Positions 1-11,037 of a stretch of DNA of 50,115 bases are shown piece after piece; position 1 is the first letter of the stretch; every line of letters starts with the position of its first letter. Location of the stretch: NCBI RefSeq assembly GCF_049808615.1, contig NZ_JBNCAN010000028.1, positions 1 to 50,115 on the forward strand. The letters run 5' to 3'. The stretch comes from Modicisalibacter sp049808615 (GTDB taxonomy: Bacteria; Pseudomonadota; Gammaproteobacteria; Pseudomonadales; Halomonadaceae). Below the pieces are notes generated by a model, which made no database searches, was not told where the DNA came from, and saw nothing but the letters and a program-made list of their open reading frames with translations. Position numbers and translations under genes: made by a program.

Positions 1-24
1 GGCGCGGAACTTGACGTTGGGCAT
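1..24 (-). CDS. Possible 5' end of a divergent gene (partial)
   Basis: An ATG on the minus strand opens a frame that runs off the left edge; only eight codons (MPNVKFRA) are visible, so no function can be given. No clear Shine-Dalgarno sequence precedes it, and the frame stays open upstream for about 54 nt more, so another start is possible. The divergent position next to a MocR-type regulator, with a palindrome between the two, is the usual arrangement for a MocR target gene. That context is the main reason for listing it. Confidence 0.2.
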
Positions 25-42
25 GGCACTGTCTGGGTGAAT

Positions 43-63
43 GGCGATATTCGCTATATTGCC
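43..63. promoter_or_regulatory. Candidate operator palindrome upstream of the MocR regulator
   Basis: An imperfect inverted repeat, GGCGATAT-TCGCT-ATATTGCC, has 8-nt arms with one mismatch and a 5-nt spacer. It lies between the possible divergent start at 24 and the regulator start at 196. GntR/MocR proteins bind short palindromes or paired direct repeats near their own genes, so this could be the autoregulatory site. The assignment is inference from symmetry and position only. Confidence 0.35.
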
Positions 64-195
64 ATGCAGTTCAGTAGGTTAGAAGCATTCCTGGGGGCCG
101 GTCTCACGGATTCAGGTTGAAGAAAAAAGTCGACTGTATCCTACTCAAGATCGTGATCTGTACCGGTTGAGTGCGGATGGGAGAAACTCCCTGTC

Positions 196-1629
196 ATGAA
201 GCGCTATGAACAAGTGGCGGCGGCCTTGCGTCAACGGATGGAACACGGCATTTATCGGGTCGGTGATCGCTTGCCGTCGATCAGGGCGCTGTGTCGTGAA
301 TTCGAGGTGAGTGTCTCCACGGTGCAGGCGGCCTATGGCCGCTTGGAGGATGCAGCGCTGGTCGAGGCGCGGCCCAAATCCGGTTACTACGTGTTGCCGC
401 GTCAGACGCCGACGGTGCTGCCGGCGCCGACACGCCCGGCCCAGCGACCGCTGGACGTGTCGCAGTGGGATCAGGTATTGGAACTGGTGGCTGTGCCTTG
501 CAGCGACGAGATATTGATGCTGGGCAATGGCATTCCCGATCTCGCGAGTCCGACGCTCAATCCCCTGAAGCGTTCGTTGGCTGGCCTACATCGGCGCGGC
601 GGCAGCCATGGCCTGAACTACGATACGCTGATTGGTAGTCTTGAGCTCCGTCACGAAATCACTCGCCTGGCGACAGCCTCCGGTTGTCTGCTGCATCCCG
701 ACGACGCACTGATCACCACCGGGTGTCAGGAGGCATTGTCGATCGCGATACGCACACTGACCGTGCTGGGGGACGTGGTCGCGGTCGATTCGCCGAGCTT
801 TTACGGCACCATGCAGATATTGAAAGCCAGCGGGCTCAAGGCGCTGGAAATTCCCACAGACCCCCGCACCGGCATCAGTCTCGAGGCGCTGGAACTGGCG
901 CTGGAGCAGTGGCCGATTCGCGCCATCCAGGTAACCCCGACCTGTAATAACCCGCTCGGCTATACCATGCCCGAGCCGCGCAAGCGCGCCTTGGTGGCCC
1001 TGGCTCAGCGTTTCGACGTGGCGATCATCGAGGATGACATCTACGGTGACCTGGCTTTCACAACGCCGCGGCCCAAGACGCTCAAGGCCTTCGACGACGA
1101 TGGCCGGGTGCTATTATGCAGTGCGTTTTCCAAGACGCTGACACCGGGATTGCGGGTCGGCTGGATCGCGCCGGGGCGCTATCGTGATCAGGTGATGCAC
1201 ATGAAGTATGTCTCGACCGGTGCCTCGGCAACCCTGCCGCAACTGGCGGTGGCCGAGTTCATAGCCAAAGGCCACTACGAGCATCACCTGCGCGAGATGA
1301 TTCGCCAGTACCAGCGTCACCGCGACATCCTGCTCGGCTGGGTCGAACGGCATTTTCCCGCTGGCACCGGCATCAGCTATCCGCAAGGTGGCTTCTTGCT
1401 ATGGCTGGAACTGCCGGCGGATATCGATTGCGTACGCCTCAATGAGCGGCTGGCCGCATCAAACATCCGTATCGCGCCTGGATCACTGTTCTCCGCCTCT
1501 GGCAAGTATCGTCATTGCTTGCGCCTCAACTACGCTTCACCATTGACGCCCTCTATTGCTTCAGCGATTCGCGGGGTGGGGGAGATGGTCACGGTCATGA
1601 TAGCGGAGGACGAGGCGGCAGTGACGTAA
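196..1629 (+). CDS. MocR-family transcriptional regulator (GntR HTH + aminotransferase-like domain)
   Basis: A 477-residue protein with the two-domain MocR layout. Residues 1-70 form a GntR-type winged helix (GDRLPSIRALCREF, then VSTVQAAYGRLE). Residues about 95-465 form a fold-type I aminotransferase-like domain. The PLP lysine is K313 in SAFSKTLTPGLRVGW; the NNPLGY and EDDIYGDL motifs are also present, so PLP binding should be intact. Members sense PLP or an amino compound and control nearby metabolic genes; most are regulators, not working transaminases. The ATG at 196 follows a GGGAGA-like ribosome site. The next gene downstream, an aldo/keto reductase, is codirectional about 100 nt away. 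The effector cannot be read from the sequence. Confidence 0.9.
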   Translation: MKRYEQVAAALRQRMEHGIYRVGDRLPSIRALCREFEVSVSTVQAAYGRLEDAALVEARPKSGYYVLPRQTPTVLPAPTRPAQRPLDVSQWDQVLELVAVPCSDEILMLGNGIPDLASPTLNPLKRSLAGLHRRGGSHGLNYDTLIGSLELRHEITRLATASGCLLHPDDALITTGCQEALSIAIRTLTVLGDVVAVDSPSFYGTMQILKASGLKALEIPTDPRTGISLEALELALEQWPIRAIQVTPTCNNPLGYTMPEPRKRALVALAQRFDVAIIEDDIYGDLAFTTPRPKTLKAFDDDGRVLLCSAFSKTLTPGLRVGWIAPGRYRDQVMHMKYVSTGASATLPQLAVAEFIAKGHYEHHLREMIRQYQRHRDILLGWVERHFPAGTGISYPQGGFLLWLELPADIDCVRLNERLAASNIRIAPGSLFSASGKYRHCLRLNYASPLTPSIASAIRGVGEMVTVMIAEDEAAVT

Positions 1630-1631
1630 AT

Positions 1632-1646
1632 CGCCGCTATTCGGCG
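1632..1646 (+). terminator. Weak GC hairpin after the MocR gene
   Basis: CGCCG-CTATT-CGGCG lies a few bases after the stop codon. The stem is only 5 bp and there is no U-tract, so it is at best a weak or factor-dependent terminator. Confidence 0.25.
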
Positions 1647-1728
1647 GCTAGTCCAGAGCCAAGTTGTCCTGTGGCGACACTCGCGCATACTGAGGCACTG
1701 GGTAAATCATCAATACCAGGAGGGGCCC

Positions 1729-2757
1729 ATGAGTTACCTTGCCTCGGACAGTCGCTATGAACGCATGCGCTACAATCGTTGTGGGCGCAGTGGATTGAAG
1801 TTGCCGGCCCTGTCGCTGGGGCTGTGGCAGAACTTTGGCGAGAACGCCCGCATCGACACTGCGCGGGAAATATGTCGTACCGCCTTCGATCACGGCATTA
1901 CCCACTTCGATCTGGCGAACAATTATGGCCCTCCACCGGGTAGCGCCGAGGAGCTGTTCGGACGTATTTTAAAAACCGACTTCGCCGGCCACCGTGACGA
2001 ATTGGTGATCTCCAGCAAGGCTGGATATCGGATGCACCCTGGGCCCTATGGGGAATGGGGTAGCCGCAAGTATTTGTTGTCCAGTCTGGATCGCAGCCTC
2101 GAGCGCCTGGGTGTCGACTATGTCGATATCTTCTACTCGCATCGCTTCGACCCCGATACACCTCTCGAGGAAACCATGGGCGCGCTCGATCAGGCGGTGC
2201 GTCAGGGCAAGGCGCTTTACGTTGGCATCTCTTCCTACAATTCCCAGCGCACCCGCGAGGCCGTCGACATCCTGCGCTCACTTGGCACCCCGTGCCTGAT
2301 TCACCAGCCGAGCTATTCGATGATCAATCGCTGGATCGAGGAGGACGGTCTACTGGATACCCTCGATGAGTTGGGCATGGGATCGATCGTCTTCTCCCCG
2401 CTGGCCCAGGGCCTGCTCACCGACAAGTACCTGCAGGGTGTACCTGGGGACAGCCGTGCGGCGAGAAGCAAGACTCTGAAGGATTCACATCTCTCCCAGG
2501 ACAATCTCGAACGAGTACGTGCCTTGAACGATATTGCTCAGCGCCGCGGCCAGACGCTGGCGCAGATGGCCATCGCCTGGGTGTTGCGTCAGGGTCGGGT
2601 GACGTCGGCACTGGTCGGCGCCAGCCGCCCACAACAGCTGCTCGACAGTGTGGCGGCTCTGGATCATCCAGGCTTTAGCGATGAGGAACTGGCCGACATC
2701 GACCGCTACGCGGTGGAAGGCGGTGTCAATCTGTGGGCGGCTTCCTCGGAGCGTTAG
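1729..2757 (+). CDS. gpr: Aldo/keto reductase, L-glyceraldehyde 3-phosphate reductase type (Gpr/YghZ)
   Basis: A 342-residue cytosolic NADPH-dependent aldo/keto reductase of the AKR14/YghZ type. The catalytic tetrad is visible: D61, Y66 (DLANNYGPPPGSAEE), K97 (ISSKAGY) and H138 (DIFYSHR). The C-terminal cofactor region VTSALVGASRPQQL is typical. The sequence follows E. coli Gpr/YghZ closely along its length (recalled, not aligned). That enzyme reduces L-glyceraldehyde 3-phosphate and methylglyoxal, a detoxification role. The start is fixed by AGGAGG at 1718-1723, five bases before the ATG. It follows the MocR gene on the same strand and may be its target, which is not shown. A related aldo/keto reductase with another substrate remains possible. 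Confidence 0.9.
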   Translation: MSYLASDSRYERMRYNRCGRSGLKLPALSLGLWQNFGENARIDTAREICRTAFDHGITHFDLANNYGPPPGSAEELFGRILKTDFAGHRDELVISSKAGYRMHPGPYGEWGSRKYLLSSLDRSLERLGVDYVDIFYSHRFDPDTPLEETMGALDQAVRQGKALYVGISSYNSQRTREAVDILRSLGTPCLIHQPSYSMINRWIEEDGLLDTLDELGMGSIVFSPLAQGLLTDKYLQGVPGDSRAARSKTLKDSHLSQDNLERVRALNDIAQRRGQTLAQMAIAWVLRQGRVTSALVGASRPQQLLDSVAALDHPGFSDEELADIDRYAVEGGVNLWAASSER

Positions 2758-3037
2758 TCTTTGCCCGGGTTATAAAACGTTTAGAGTCATCGAGGCCATT
2801 TCGTGGCCTGTGCTCATCCTCGAACCAGCGCAATCATGTTACAAAAACACACGCTGTGCTAGTGGTCACTCACCTGGGAGGGCATATACTCAAATCGTTT
2901 GTGAGGCAAATAATAAAGACGGTGATACTAAAGGAACCATCGGTTTCTATTTCAGATCTGGCTAGTTTGATGATGGATATGGCTCGGATCACCAATAGGG
3001 GGGCTCCTTCACTTAAAAAGAAGATCAGGAATTTCTC

Positions 3038-3649
3038 ATGAAAAAGATAATACGGGTTTCCGCCGCCGTCGCCGTCACAAGCGCTCTTTTTACCGCTCAA
3101 GCAGCCATGGCTTATCAGGCTGGTGACTTTTTCGTGCGGGGTGGCTATGCCAAGGTAGCACCAACGTCTGACAACGGCGATGTGGCGGGCAGCGAGCTGG
3201 ACGTGTCCGACGAGCGCGGCTTTACCTATGGTGTCGGCGTTCTGGTAACCGACAATATCGGTATCGAACTCAATAGCAGCGAGGCCTTCGAACACGACCT
3301 TTCCACTAGCGCACTAGGACCTCTCGGCAGCATCGAACGTACCCCGATCAATCTCTTGGCCAATTACTATTTTCTGGGGGGCACGGGAGCGAGTGTACAG
3401 CCCTACATTGGTGTCGGGGTCAATTACACCACCTATTCGGACGAAGAGCTTGCGGGACTTGATATCGACGATTCCTGGGGAGCCATCGGCCAGTTCGGTG
3501 TCGATCTCGCCATCACCAACTTTCTGATGCTCAATGGTGCGATCAGCTATGCGGATGTGGAGGCGGATGCCAGTCTCAATGGGTCGGGAATCGGAACGGC
3601 GGATGTTGATCCTGTCACTATTGGCGGCGGCATTACCCTGCGTTTCTGA
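3038..3649 (+). CDS. ompW: OmpW-family outer membrane protein
   Basis: A 203-residue secreted barrel protein. Residues 1-25 form a signal peptide (MKKIIRV, hydrophobic core, cleavage near AMA-YQ). The mature part begins with GDFFVRGGYAKVAP, a typical OmpW first strand, continues with alternating strands (YYFLGGTGASVQPYIGVGVNYT) and ends in aromatic Phe (GGGITLRF), the usual BAM recognition signal. OmpW forms an eight-stranded barrel with a narrow hydrophobic channel for small apolar molecules and responds to salt and oxidative stress in other bacteria. The start follows AGGA at 3027-3030. The gene is monocistronic: 280 nt upstream without a gene and a strong terminator behind it. Confidence 0.9.
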   Translation: MKKIIRVSAAVAVTSALFTAQAAMAYQAGDFFVRGGYAKVAPTSDNGDVAGSELDVSDERGFTYGVGVLVTDNIGIELNSSEAFEHDLSTSALGPLGSIERTPINLLANYYFLGGTGASVQPYIGVGVNYTTYSDEELAGLDIDDSWGAIGQFGVDLAITNFLMLNGAISYADVEADASLNGSGIGTADVDPVTIGGGITLRF

Positions 3650-3678
3650 TACCCCAAGGTATTGTTCCCTTGAGTGAA

Positions 3679-3708
3679 TATGCCGGGCCTTGGCCCGGTA
3701 TATTTTTA
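3679..3708 (+). terminator. Rho-independent terminator of the OmpW gene
   Basis: The stem CCGGGCC-TT-GGCCCGG is extended by TAT/ATA pairs and followed by TATTTTTA. It lies 30 nt after the stop codon. Confidence 0.85.
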
Positions 3709-3743
3709 CAGTGTCCAGCAGGCAAGACATCTATAGGAAGACC

Positions 3744-3791
3744 ATGATGATCGCCATCAGGTGATATGGTCAGTATGCAGCTGATCATCAT
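3744..3791. repeat. 9-bp perfect inverted repeat upstream of the extensin-like gene
   Basis: ATGATGATC (3744-3752) and GATCATCAT (3783-3791) are exact reverse complements around a 30-nt loop. The repeat lies between the OmpW terminator and the next start at 3863, so it falls in the likely promoter or leader. It could be an operator or a leader hairpin; no function is proven. Confidence 0.4.
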
Positions 3792-3862
3792 CATTGTTTC
3801 ACGGTAGCGTCGAACCACGCGGTCGGTGTTTATTCCAATCCGCTGATACCAAGGAACCCTCG

Positions 3863-4567
3863 ATGGCACTGAATGCGCGTGAAATCCTTGGTTTGTTGTT
3901 GATCGTCGTGGGCATCGGCTTCGACAAGCAGTGGTGGGTAATACCTCGGGAGTGGGCCCCCTGGCAACCACTGCACGTATCTGACCCTTTGACTCCTATT
4001 ACCCGGTGGAAACTCTCACGCCTGAAGAGAAGTCGCGATGATTGCCTGGCGGCGTTGGAGACCGCTCCCGAAGGGACTTTAGGCTACACACCGCTCGACG
4101 ATTACACTCCGGTCGCAGACTGCCCATTGACCAATGTCGTGCGGGTCCGGCGCGGTGAGACAACGTTCAATCGCAGCTTCGTTGCCTCCTGCCCGTTGGC
4201 ACTGACCTGGACGCTTTATGAACAGCATCGTCTACAGCCGTTGGCCCGGGAGCTCTTTGGTCAGTCGATTGCTCAGGTGCAGCACTATGGCAGCTTCGCC
4301 TGCCGAAATGTCTACGGGCGCGAAAAAGGGCGGCGCAGCGAACACGCCGGTGCCGAGGCGCTCGATGTGGCGGCATTTCGGCTTTCAGACGGTCGACGCA
4401 TCGAGGTGTTGAAGGACTGGGGTGGCGAAGGCAAGGCAGGTACCTTTCTAAAGCGCGCTCAAGAAGACGCCTGTGGTCTGTTCGGCACCGCACTCGGGCC
4501 GGAGTACAATGCGGCTCATGCCAATCATTTTCACCTTGGAATGCGTGGCATGAGTTTCTGTCGTTGA
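3863..4567 (+). CDS. Extensin-like family protein, membrane-anchored
   Basis: A 234-residue protein with an N-terminal membrane anchor (residues 7-20, EILGLLLIVVGIGF) and a periplasmic extensin-like C-terminal domain (PF06904 type). Visible motifs are YGSFACRNVYGR (142-153), SEHAGAEALDVAAF (159-172) and NHFHLGM (221-227). The pattern H161, D168, H222/H224 resembles the zinc site of M15/LAS peptidases, which suggests a cell-wall hydrolase fold; activity is unproven for this family. An earlier in-frame ATG at 3794 was rejected: AAGGAA at 3851-3856 sits correctly for the ATG at 3863, and the longer form would add a polar stretch before the anchor. Four or more cysteines suggest disulfides. Confidence 0.8.
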   Translation: MALNAREILGLLLIVVGIGFDKQWWVIPREWAPWQPLHVSDPLTPITRWKLSRLKRSRDDCLAALETAPEGTLGYTPLDDYTPVADCPLTNVVRVRRGETTFNRSFVASCPLALTWTLYEQHRLQPLARELFGQSIAQVQHYGSFACRNVYGREKGRRSEHAGAEALDVAAFRLSDGRRIEVLKDWGGEGKAGTFLKRAQEDACGLFGTALGPEYNAAHANHFHLGMRGMSFCR

Positions 4568-4715
4568 GCGACACCCGAAGCGTCCACCGGATAATCGATA
4601 GCCTGTACCTTTCATCTACAAATGATCGAGAGCAGACAGGTTATGAAAGTGTGGCGGTTCTTGCGCCATCGATGGCCTTCCTTGCGTCCGATCCACGGGG
4701 TATCCATAGCGACCG

Positions 4716-5645
4716 ATGACGAGACTCGCGTTCAACCGCCTGCTGCACGCCGATTGGAGCCGGTCAAGTGGTAAGCGCTGGGCAGCAGAGGCGAGAAGGG
4801 ATGACAAGCACTGGCGTGTTTCGGCACCGCGCCGAGTGGGCGACATCGATGCCTGGTTGTCGACACTGCTGGAAGAGAATGCGGGCACGACACTCGTTGG
4901 TTTCGATTTCCCCATCGGCGTGCCGGCCAGCTGGGCCTGGCAGGCGGGTATCGGTGATTTCAGCGATCTGCTCAGTCAGCTTGCCGATCACCAGTGGCCA
5001 GACTTTTTCACCGTCGCCGAATATCCCGATGAGATCGCGCTCGGGCGACCCTTCTATCCCCGTCGGTCTCGACGTGGAGTGCGCCAGGCGGAACTCATTC
5101 AGGCGCTGGGTGCCGTCGATTTCGATGACCTGCGCCGCGAGTGCGAGCGACGAACCCCGGGTCGCCGTCCCTGTCCGCTGTTCTGGACGCTGGGCGCCAA
5201 CCAGGTGGGCAAGGCCGCCATTGCCGGCTGGCGCGAGGTGCTCATGCCGGCCCGTGCCCGAGGGGCAGCGCTCTGGCCGTTCGATGACGATCTTGAAACG
5301 TTGGCTGTGTGTTCTCATTCCGTGCTGTGTGAAACCTGGCCGACATTGGTTGCGCATTTACTGGGTGTCGGGATGGAGGCGGGGCAGAGCAAGCGCCGTC
5401 AACGGGATCGGGCTATCCAGGGGCAACAATTGCTGGAATGTAATCGATCTTGCGTGCTGGATAGCGATGCCGGTGAGCGGCTTGCGGATGGTTTTGGCCC
5501 CGGCGCTGGTGGTGAGGATCCCTACGATGCCATGCTGGGGTTGTTGATGATGGTCGAGGTCGCGGAAGGACGACTGGCGTCGGCGTTCCGGCTGACGCCA
5601 TGGCAGCGCAATCTGGAGGGTTGGATCCTGGGGCTCAGCCAATGA
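4716..5645 (+). CDS. Uncharacterised DUF429-like protein
   Basis: A 309-residue soluble protein with no signal peptide. It opens with LHADWSRSSGKRW and has VGFDFPIGVP at about 67-76, FFTVAEYPDEIALGRPFYP, CPLFWTLGANQVGKAAI and a late GGEDPYDAMLGLLMM. Acidic residues after hydrophobic strands (HADWS, GFDFPIG, DPYDA) resemble the RNase H-like layout of DUF429 proteins. I recognise the family pattern but not a biochemical function. The start is uncertain: GGGG near 4697-4700 is rather far from the ATG. The gene stands alone on the plus strand, with its 3' end facing katG. Confidence 0.6.
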   Translation: MTRLAFNRLLHADWSRSSGKRWAAEARRDDKHWRVSAPRRVGDIDAWLSTLLEENAGTTLVGFDFPIGVPASWAWQAGIGDFSDLLSQLADHQWPDFFTVAEYPDEIALGRPFYPRRSRRGVRQAELIQALGAVDFDDLRRECERRTPGRRPCPLFWTLGANQVGKAAIAGWREVLMPARARGAALWPFDDDLETLAVCSHSVLCETWPTLVAHLLGVGMEAGQSKRRQRDRAIQGQQLLECNRSCVLDSDAGERLADGFGPGAGGEDPYDAMLGLLMMVEVAEGRLASAFRLTPWQRNLEGWILGLSQ

Positions 5646-5708
5646 ATTGATGACACTTGCTTCCCAGAGACATTTATCCCAGAAACATCGTCACGCTGGC
5701 AGCGTCAC

Positions 5709-5748
5709 AAAAACGCTCGGGCACTTCCATTCTCTGGGAGCACCCGAG
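5709..5748 (-). terminator. Rho-independent terminator of katG
   Basis: Read on the minus strand, CTCGGG pairs with CCCGAG, with further inner pairing around a short loop, and a run of five T follows (5709-5713 as A on the plus strand). It lies just beyond the katG stop codon. Confidence 0.7.
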
Positions 5749-5764
5749 TGTCCGTTTGCCGATA

Positions 5765-7990
<2,226 letters not shown>

Positions 7991-8273
7991 GTCTCTCTCC
8001 TATTGTTGTTGCGATAATGGAGTAATCTCTATAGGGATAAACATACACCCGGCTCAAACATTAACTCAGGTTATTTTAAATATCGTTTCGAAAGTTTTTG
8101 ACTATTGTCGGCATCATGGACGAAGAATGCCGCTTCATGGTACCAACACGCTCCTGTTATCCCATCTGGACACAACCTATGTCGGACAAGTATTGCTTCA
8201 TGGACGAGCCCTCAAGGCCTTGCCAATGTGGTTCAATGACATTTCATAGGCCGGTTTCGGCGGTGGGCGAGCA

Positions 8274-9530
8274 ATGAAAAAAGCGCTGCGAATCTATCTT
8301 GATGCTTCGCTGATCCTGAGGGTCAGCATCGCCCTCGTGCTCGGGGTGATCGTTGGGCTGCTGGGCGGACAGGCCGCTGCCGACTGGCTGGCGCCGTTCG
8401 GCGATCTGCTGTTGCGGCTCTTGAAGTTTCTCATCGTGCCGATCGTGCTGTTCACGCTCATGGTCGGTATCAATCAGGCGAACCTCGGCAGTATGGGGCG
8501 CATGGGTCGCAAGCTGTTTGCCTATTATGTCGCCACCTCCGCGTTGGCGATCGTCGTCGGGCTTGCCGTTGCCACGCTGTTCGAGCCGGGGAGTGGCCTG
8601 AGGCTGGACGAAAACGCCCAGATCGAGGTGCCCGAGGATCCGGGTGTTGCTCAGGTTCTATTGGGCATCGTGCCGGATAACATTGTGTCGGCCTTCGCCG
8701 AGATGAATCTGCTGGGTATCATCTTCACGGCGTTCGTTTTTGGTATTGCGCTTCTGAAGCTGCGTACCTCCGAAACTCATGGCGAGCTTGGCGAGCATCT
8801 TTACAAGACGATCAACGGCCTCAATGAAGTCACCCTGAAGGTCATGGCCGGTGTGTTGCATTACGTGCCCATCGGGGTCTTTGCGATCGTTGCCGAGACC
8901 GTTGGTAAACAGGGGATGAACACGATCCTGTCATTGGGCGATATGGTGGCGGTGCTCTATATTGCGCTGGCCGTTCAATTCGTTCTTTACTGTGTGCTGA
9001 TGCGTCTGTTCGGGGTGCAGTTAAAAAGCTTTTTTCGCGAGGCACGTACGCCCATGGCGACGGCATTCGCGACCCAGAGCAGCTCCGGCACGCTGCCGCT
9101 CACGCTCGATGCCGCTCGGCGCTTGGGATTGCCGCGTGCGCTGTATGGATTCAGTTTACCACTGGGCGCCACCATCAATATGGATGGCGCGGCGATCCGC
9201 ATCGCGATCTCCGCTGTCTTTGCGGCGAACGTGGTGGGCGTCCCGCTGGATCTCATGAGCATGATTGAGATCGTGCTGATCGGTACGCTCACCTCGATCG
9301 GAACCGCCGGGGTACCGGGCGCTGGTATCGTCATGATTGCCACCGTCTTTTCCCAGGTGGGTCTGCCGATCGAGACGGTGGCGTTGCTGACGTCCATCGA
9401 TGCCCTCGTCGGCATGGGGGCTACGGGGCTCAACGTGACCGGCGATCTGGTCGGGTCGTCGATCATCGCACGCACCGAGCGTAAGCATGAGTCAGCGCCC
9501 GAAAGCTCGGTGTGCGAGTCGGCCGTCTAG
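8274..9530 (+). CDS. Dicarboxylate/amino acid:cation symporter (DAACS family)
   Basis: A 418-residue inner-membrane transporter of the GltP/GltT/DctA fold, with about eight membrane helices and two re-entrant loops. Diagnostic motifs are the serine-rich tip SSSGTLP (HP1 region, near 264-270), NMDGAAI (TM7, usually NMDGT) and the HP2 region TSIGTAGVPGAG. It should move glutamate, aspartate or a C4-dicarboxylate with sodium or protons. The exact substrate is not readable. GGTGGG lies before the ATG. It is not in an obvious operon: about 280 nt separate it from katG, and an inverted repeat follows the stop. Confidence 0.9.
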   Translation: MKKALRIYLDASLILRVSIALVLGVIVGLLGGQAAADWLAPFGDLLLRLLKFLIVPIVLFTLMVGINQANLGSMGRMGRKLFAYYVATSALAIVVGLAVATLFEPGSGLRLDENAQIEVPEDPGVAQVLLGIVPDNIVSAFAEMNLLGIIFTAFVFGIALLKLRTSETHGELGEHLYKTINGLNEVTLKVMAGVLHYVPIGVFAIVAETVGKQGMNTILSLGDMVAVLYIALAVQFVLYCVLMRLFGVQLKSFFREARTPMATAFATQSSSGTLPLTLDAARRLGLPRALYGFSLPLGATINMDGAAIRIAISAVFAANVVGVPLDLMSMIEIVLIGTLTSIGTAGVPGAGIVMIATVFSQVGLPIETVALLTSIDALVGMGATGLNVTGDLVGSSIIARTERKHESAPESSVCESAV

Positions 9531-9634
9531 CATGGCGTGCTAGGGTGATGCCACGCTACACAGCATGCTGGCACTTCCGGAGTTTGCGCTAAGCAATATG
9601 TCATATCCGCTGATATCCAGTCATGAAAGCCTGC

Positions 9635-9675
9635 CACCTTGCGGTCGATGAGCGCCTTACATTGACCGCAAGGTG
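9635..9675. repeat. Perfect 12-bp inverted repeat before the UbiA-family gene
   Basis: CACCTTGCGGTC (9635-9646) and GACCGCAAGGTG (9664-9675) are exact reverse complements around a 17-nt spacer. There is no T-run, so it is a poor intrinsic terminator for the symporter gene 100 nt upstream. It may instead be a regulator site or leader hairpin for the next gene. Its right arm includes a potential GTG start (9673), which argues against translation beginning there. Confidence 0.55.
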
Positions 9676-9705
9676 ATATCGGCCATTATTTTGAGTAAAT
9701 ACTCC

Positions 9706-10605
9706 ATGCAATCCATGTCAATTACGGCAGTGGCCCGCGCTTCACGTCCGAGCTTTCTGATATTGGCGCCGCTGTGCGTGCTGCTGGGAGTGAGCCTTGC
9801 GGCCAACCAGCCCATCACCCTTCATGGAGTCGATGTCGCACTGGTGCTGATCGGTGGGCTGCTGGCCCATGCCGGGGTCAACCTGCTCAACGAATACGAC
9901 GATTTCCACTCTGGGCTGGATCTCATCACGCGCCGCACGCCCTTTTCTGGAGGTAGCGGTGCCTTGCCGGAGCATCCGTCCGCGGCCCCTCAGGTATTGA
10001 TAGTGGCCATTGCCACGCTCGTCGGCATAGCAGCGATCGGTATGTATTTTCTATGGCAGCGTGGCTGGCCGATGCTCATTATTGGCTTGAGCGGCGTGTT
10101 CCTGATGGTCGCCTACACCCGCTGGCTGACCCGTTCGCCGCTATGGTGCCTGCTGGCGCCGGGGTTGGGCTTCGGGCCGATCATGGTATTGGGAACCCTG
10201 GTGGCCCTCGGGGGGCACATCGATGCTGTGGCACTGACAGTTTCAGCGGTGACATTGCTGCTGGTCAGTGAGCTGCTGTTAATCAATCAATTCCCCGATG
10301 TGGAAGCCGATCGTCGCATCGGTCGTCGCCATTTGCCCATCGTGCTGGGCTTGCCCATCGCCTCGCGATGGGTGGCGGGACTGCTACTCGGTGCTTTTGC
10401 GCTAATCGCCTTGGGGCAACTGAGTAATCTGATGCCTATGGACGCTTGGCTGGCCTGGCTAATGCTTCCCGCTGCGCTATGGATCGCCCTGCGATTGCCC
10501 CGAGCATTGAAGGATGAGGTGGCGTTGCAGCAAACATTGAGTGTCAACGTGGCGACACTTTTGACGACTCTTATGTTGCTATCGGCTGGCTTGTGGTTGG
10601 GGTGA
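9706..10605 (+). CDS. UbiA-family prenyltransferase (MenA-like)
   Basis: A 299-residue integral membrane protein with about eight or nine hydrophobic helices. The two aspartate-rich motifs that bind Mg-prenyl diphosphate are visible: NEYDDFHSGLD near residues 63-73, and NQFPDVEADRRIGRRHLPI later, as in MenA/UbiA enzymes. It should transfer a polyprenyl chain to an aromatic or quinone precursor; the acceptor cannot be inferred, as no quinone gene is adjacent. Start choice is uncertain: ATG 9706 or 9715 are both possible with weak ribosome sites. A GTG at 9673 falls inside a perfect inverted repeat and is less likely. Confidence 0.75.
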   Translation: MQSMSITAVARASRPSFLILAPLCVLLGVSLAANQPITLHGVDVALVLIGGLLAHAGVNLLNEYDDFHSGLDLITRRTPFSGGSGALPEHPSAAPQVLIVAIATLVGIAAIGMYFLWQRGWPMLIIGLSGVFLMVAYTRWLTRSPLWCLLAPGLGFGPIMVLGTLVALGGHIDAVALTVSAVTLLLVSELLLINQFPDVEADRRIGRRHLPIVLGLPIASRWVAGLLLGAFALIALGQLSNLMPMDAWLAWLMLPAALWIALRLPRALKDEVALQQTLSVNVATLLTTLMLLSAGLWLG

Positions 10606-11037
10606 CTGGATTAGCGTGGCCGGGCTCGGCTCAATGTTTATCCGATGGTATTCACAAGCAATGTTGGGCGCATTGGTAATGGGCAAGAAAAGCGATGAAA
10701 TCTCCCGATAGTATGGATAAACAAGGGCTATGGGCTGAGCCCTCATAGGCAAGTATGGAACACGCGCAATAGCGCTGCACGTCTTGCCTGGCAATATTCC
10801 TCGCTGATCTGGCACCCGGGAGCGTGTGCTACCCAGCAGAGGCCTTGGGGCCATCCAAGGCGCATCAGGCCGCTAGACAGCAACTGGGTTTTCCATCTAT
10901 ACCTCCCAACACGCATTGGATATATGCGCCACTAAAATTGTCTCTGTGCATCAGAGGCCTTAAGCGTAGATATTCATGCTAGCTTTGACTAAGCGTGGTA
11001 GTTCCTGTCACGCGCGCCATCGAAAAGGGAGATCACC
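10606..11037. other. 432-bp intergenic region with small hairpins, upstream of the catalase
   Basis: No credible gene is seen. Three compact inverted repeats are visible: CTATGGGC-TGA-GCCC-T-CATAG (10728-10748), TTGCC-T-GGCAA (10784-10794) and GCCTTGG-GGCCAT-CCAAGGC (10842-10861). None is followed by a T-run. The last 150 nt are more AT-rich and should contain the catalase promoter. The region could hold a regulatory RNA, but nothing in the sequence proves it. Confidence 0.4.
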
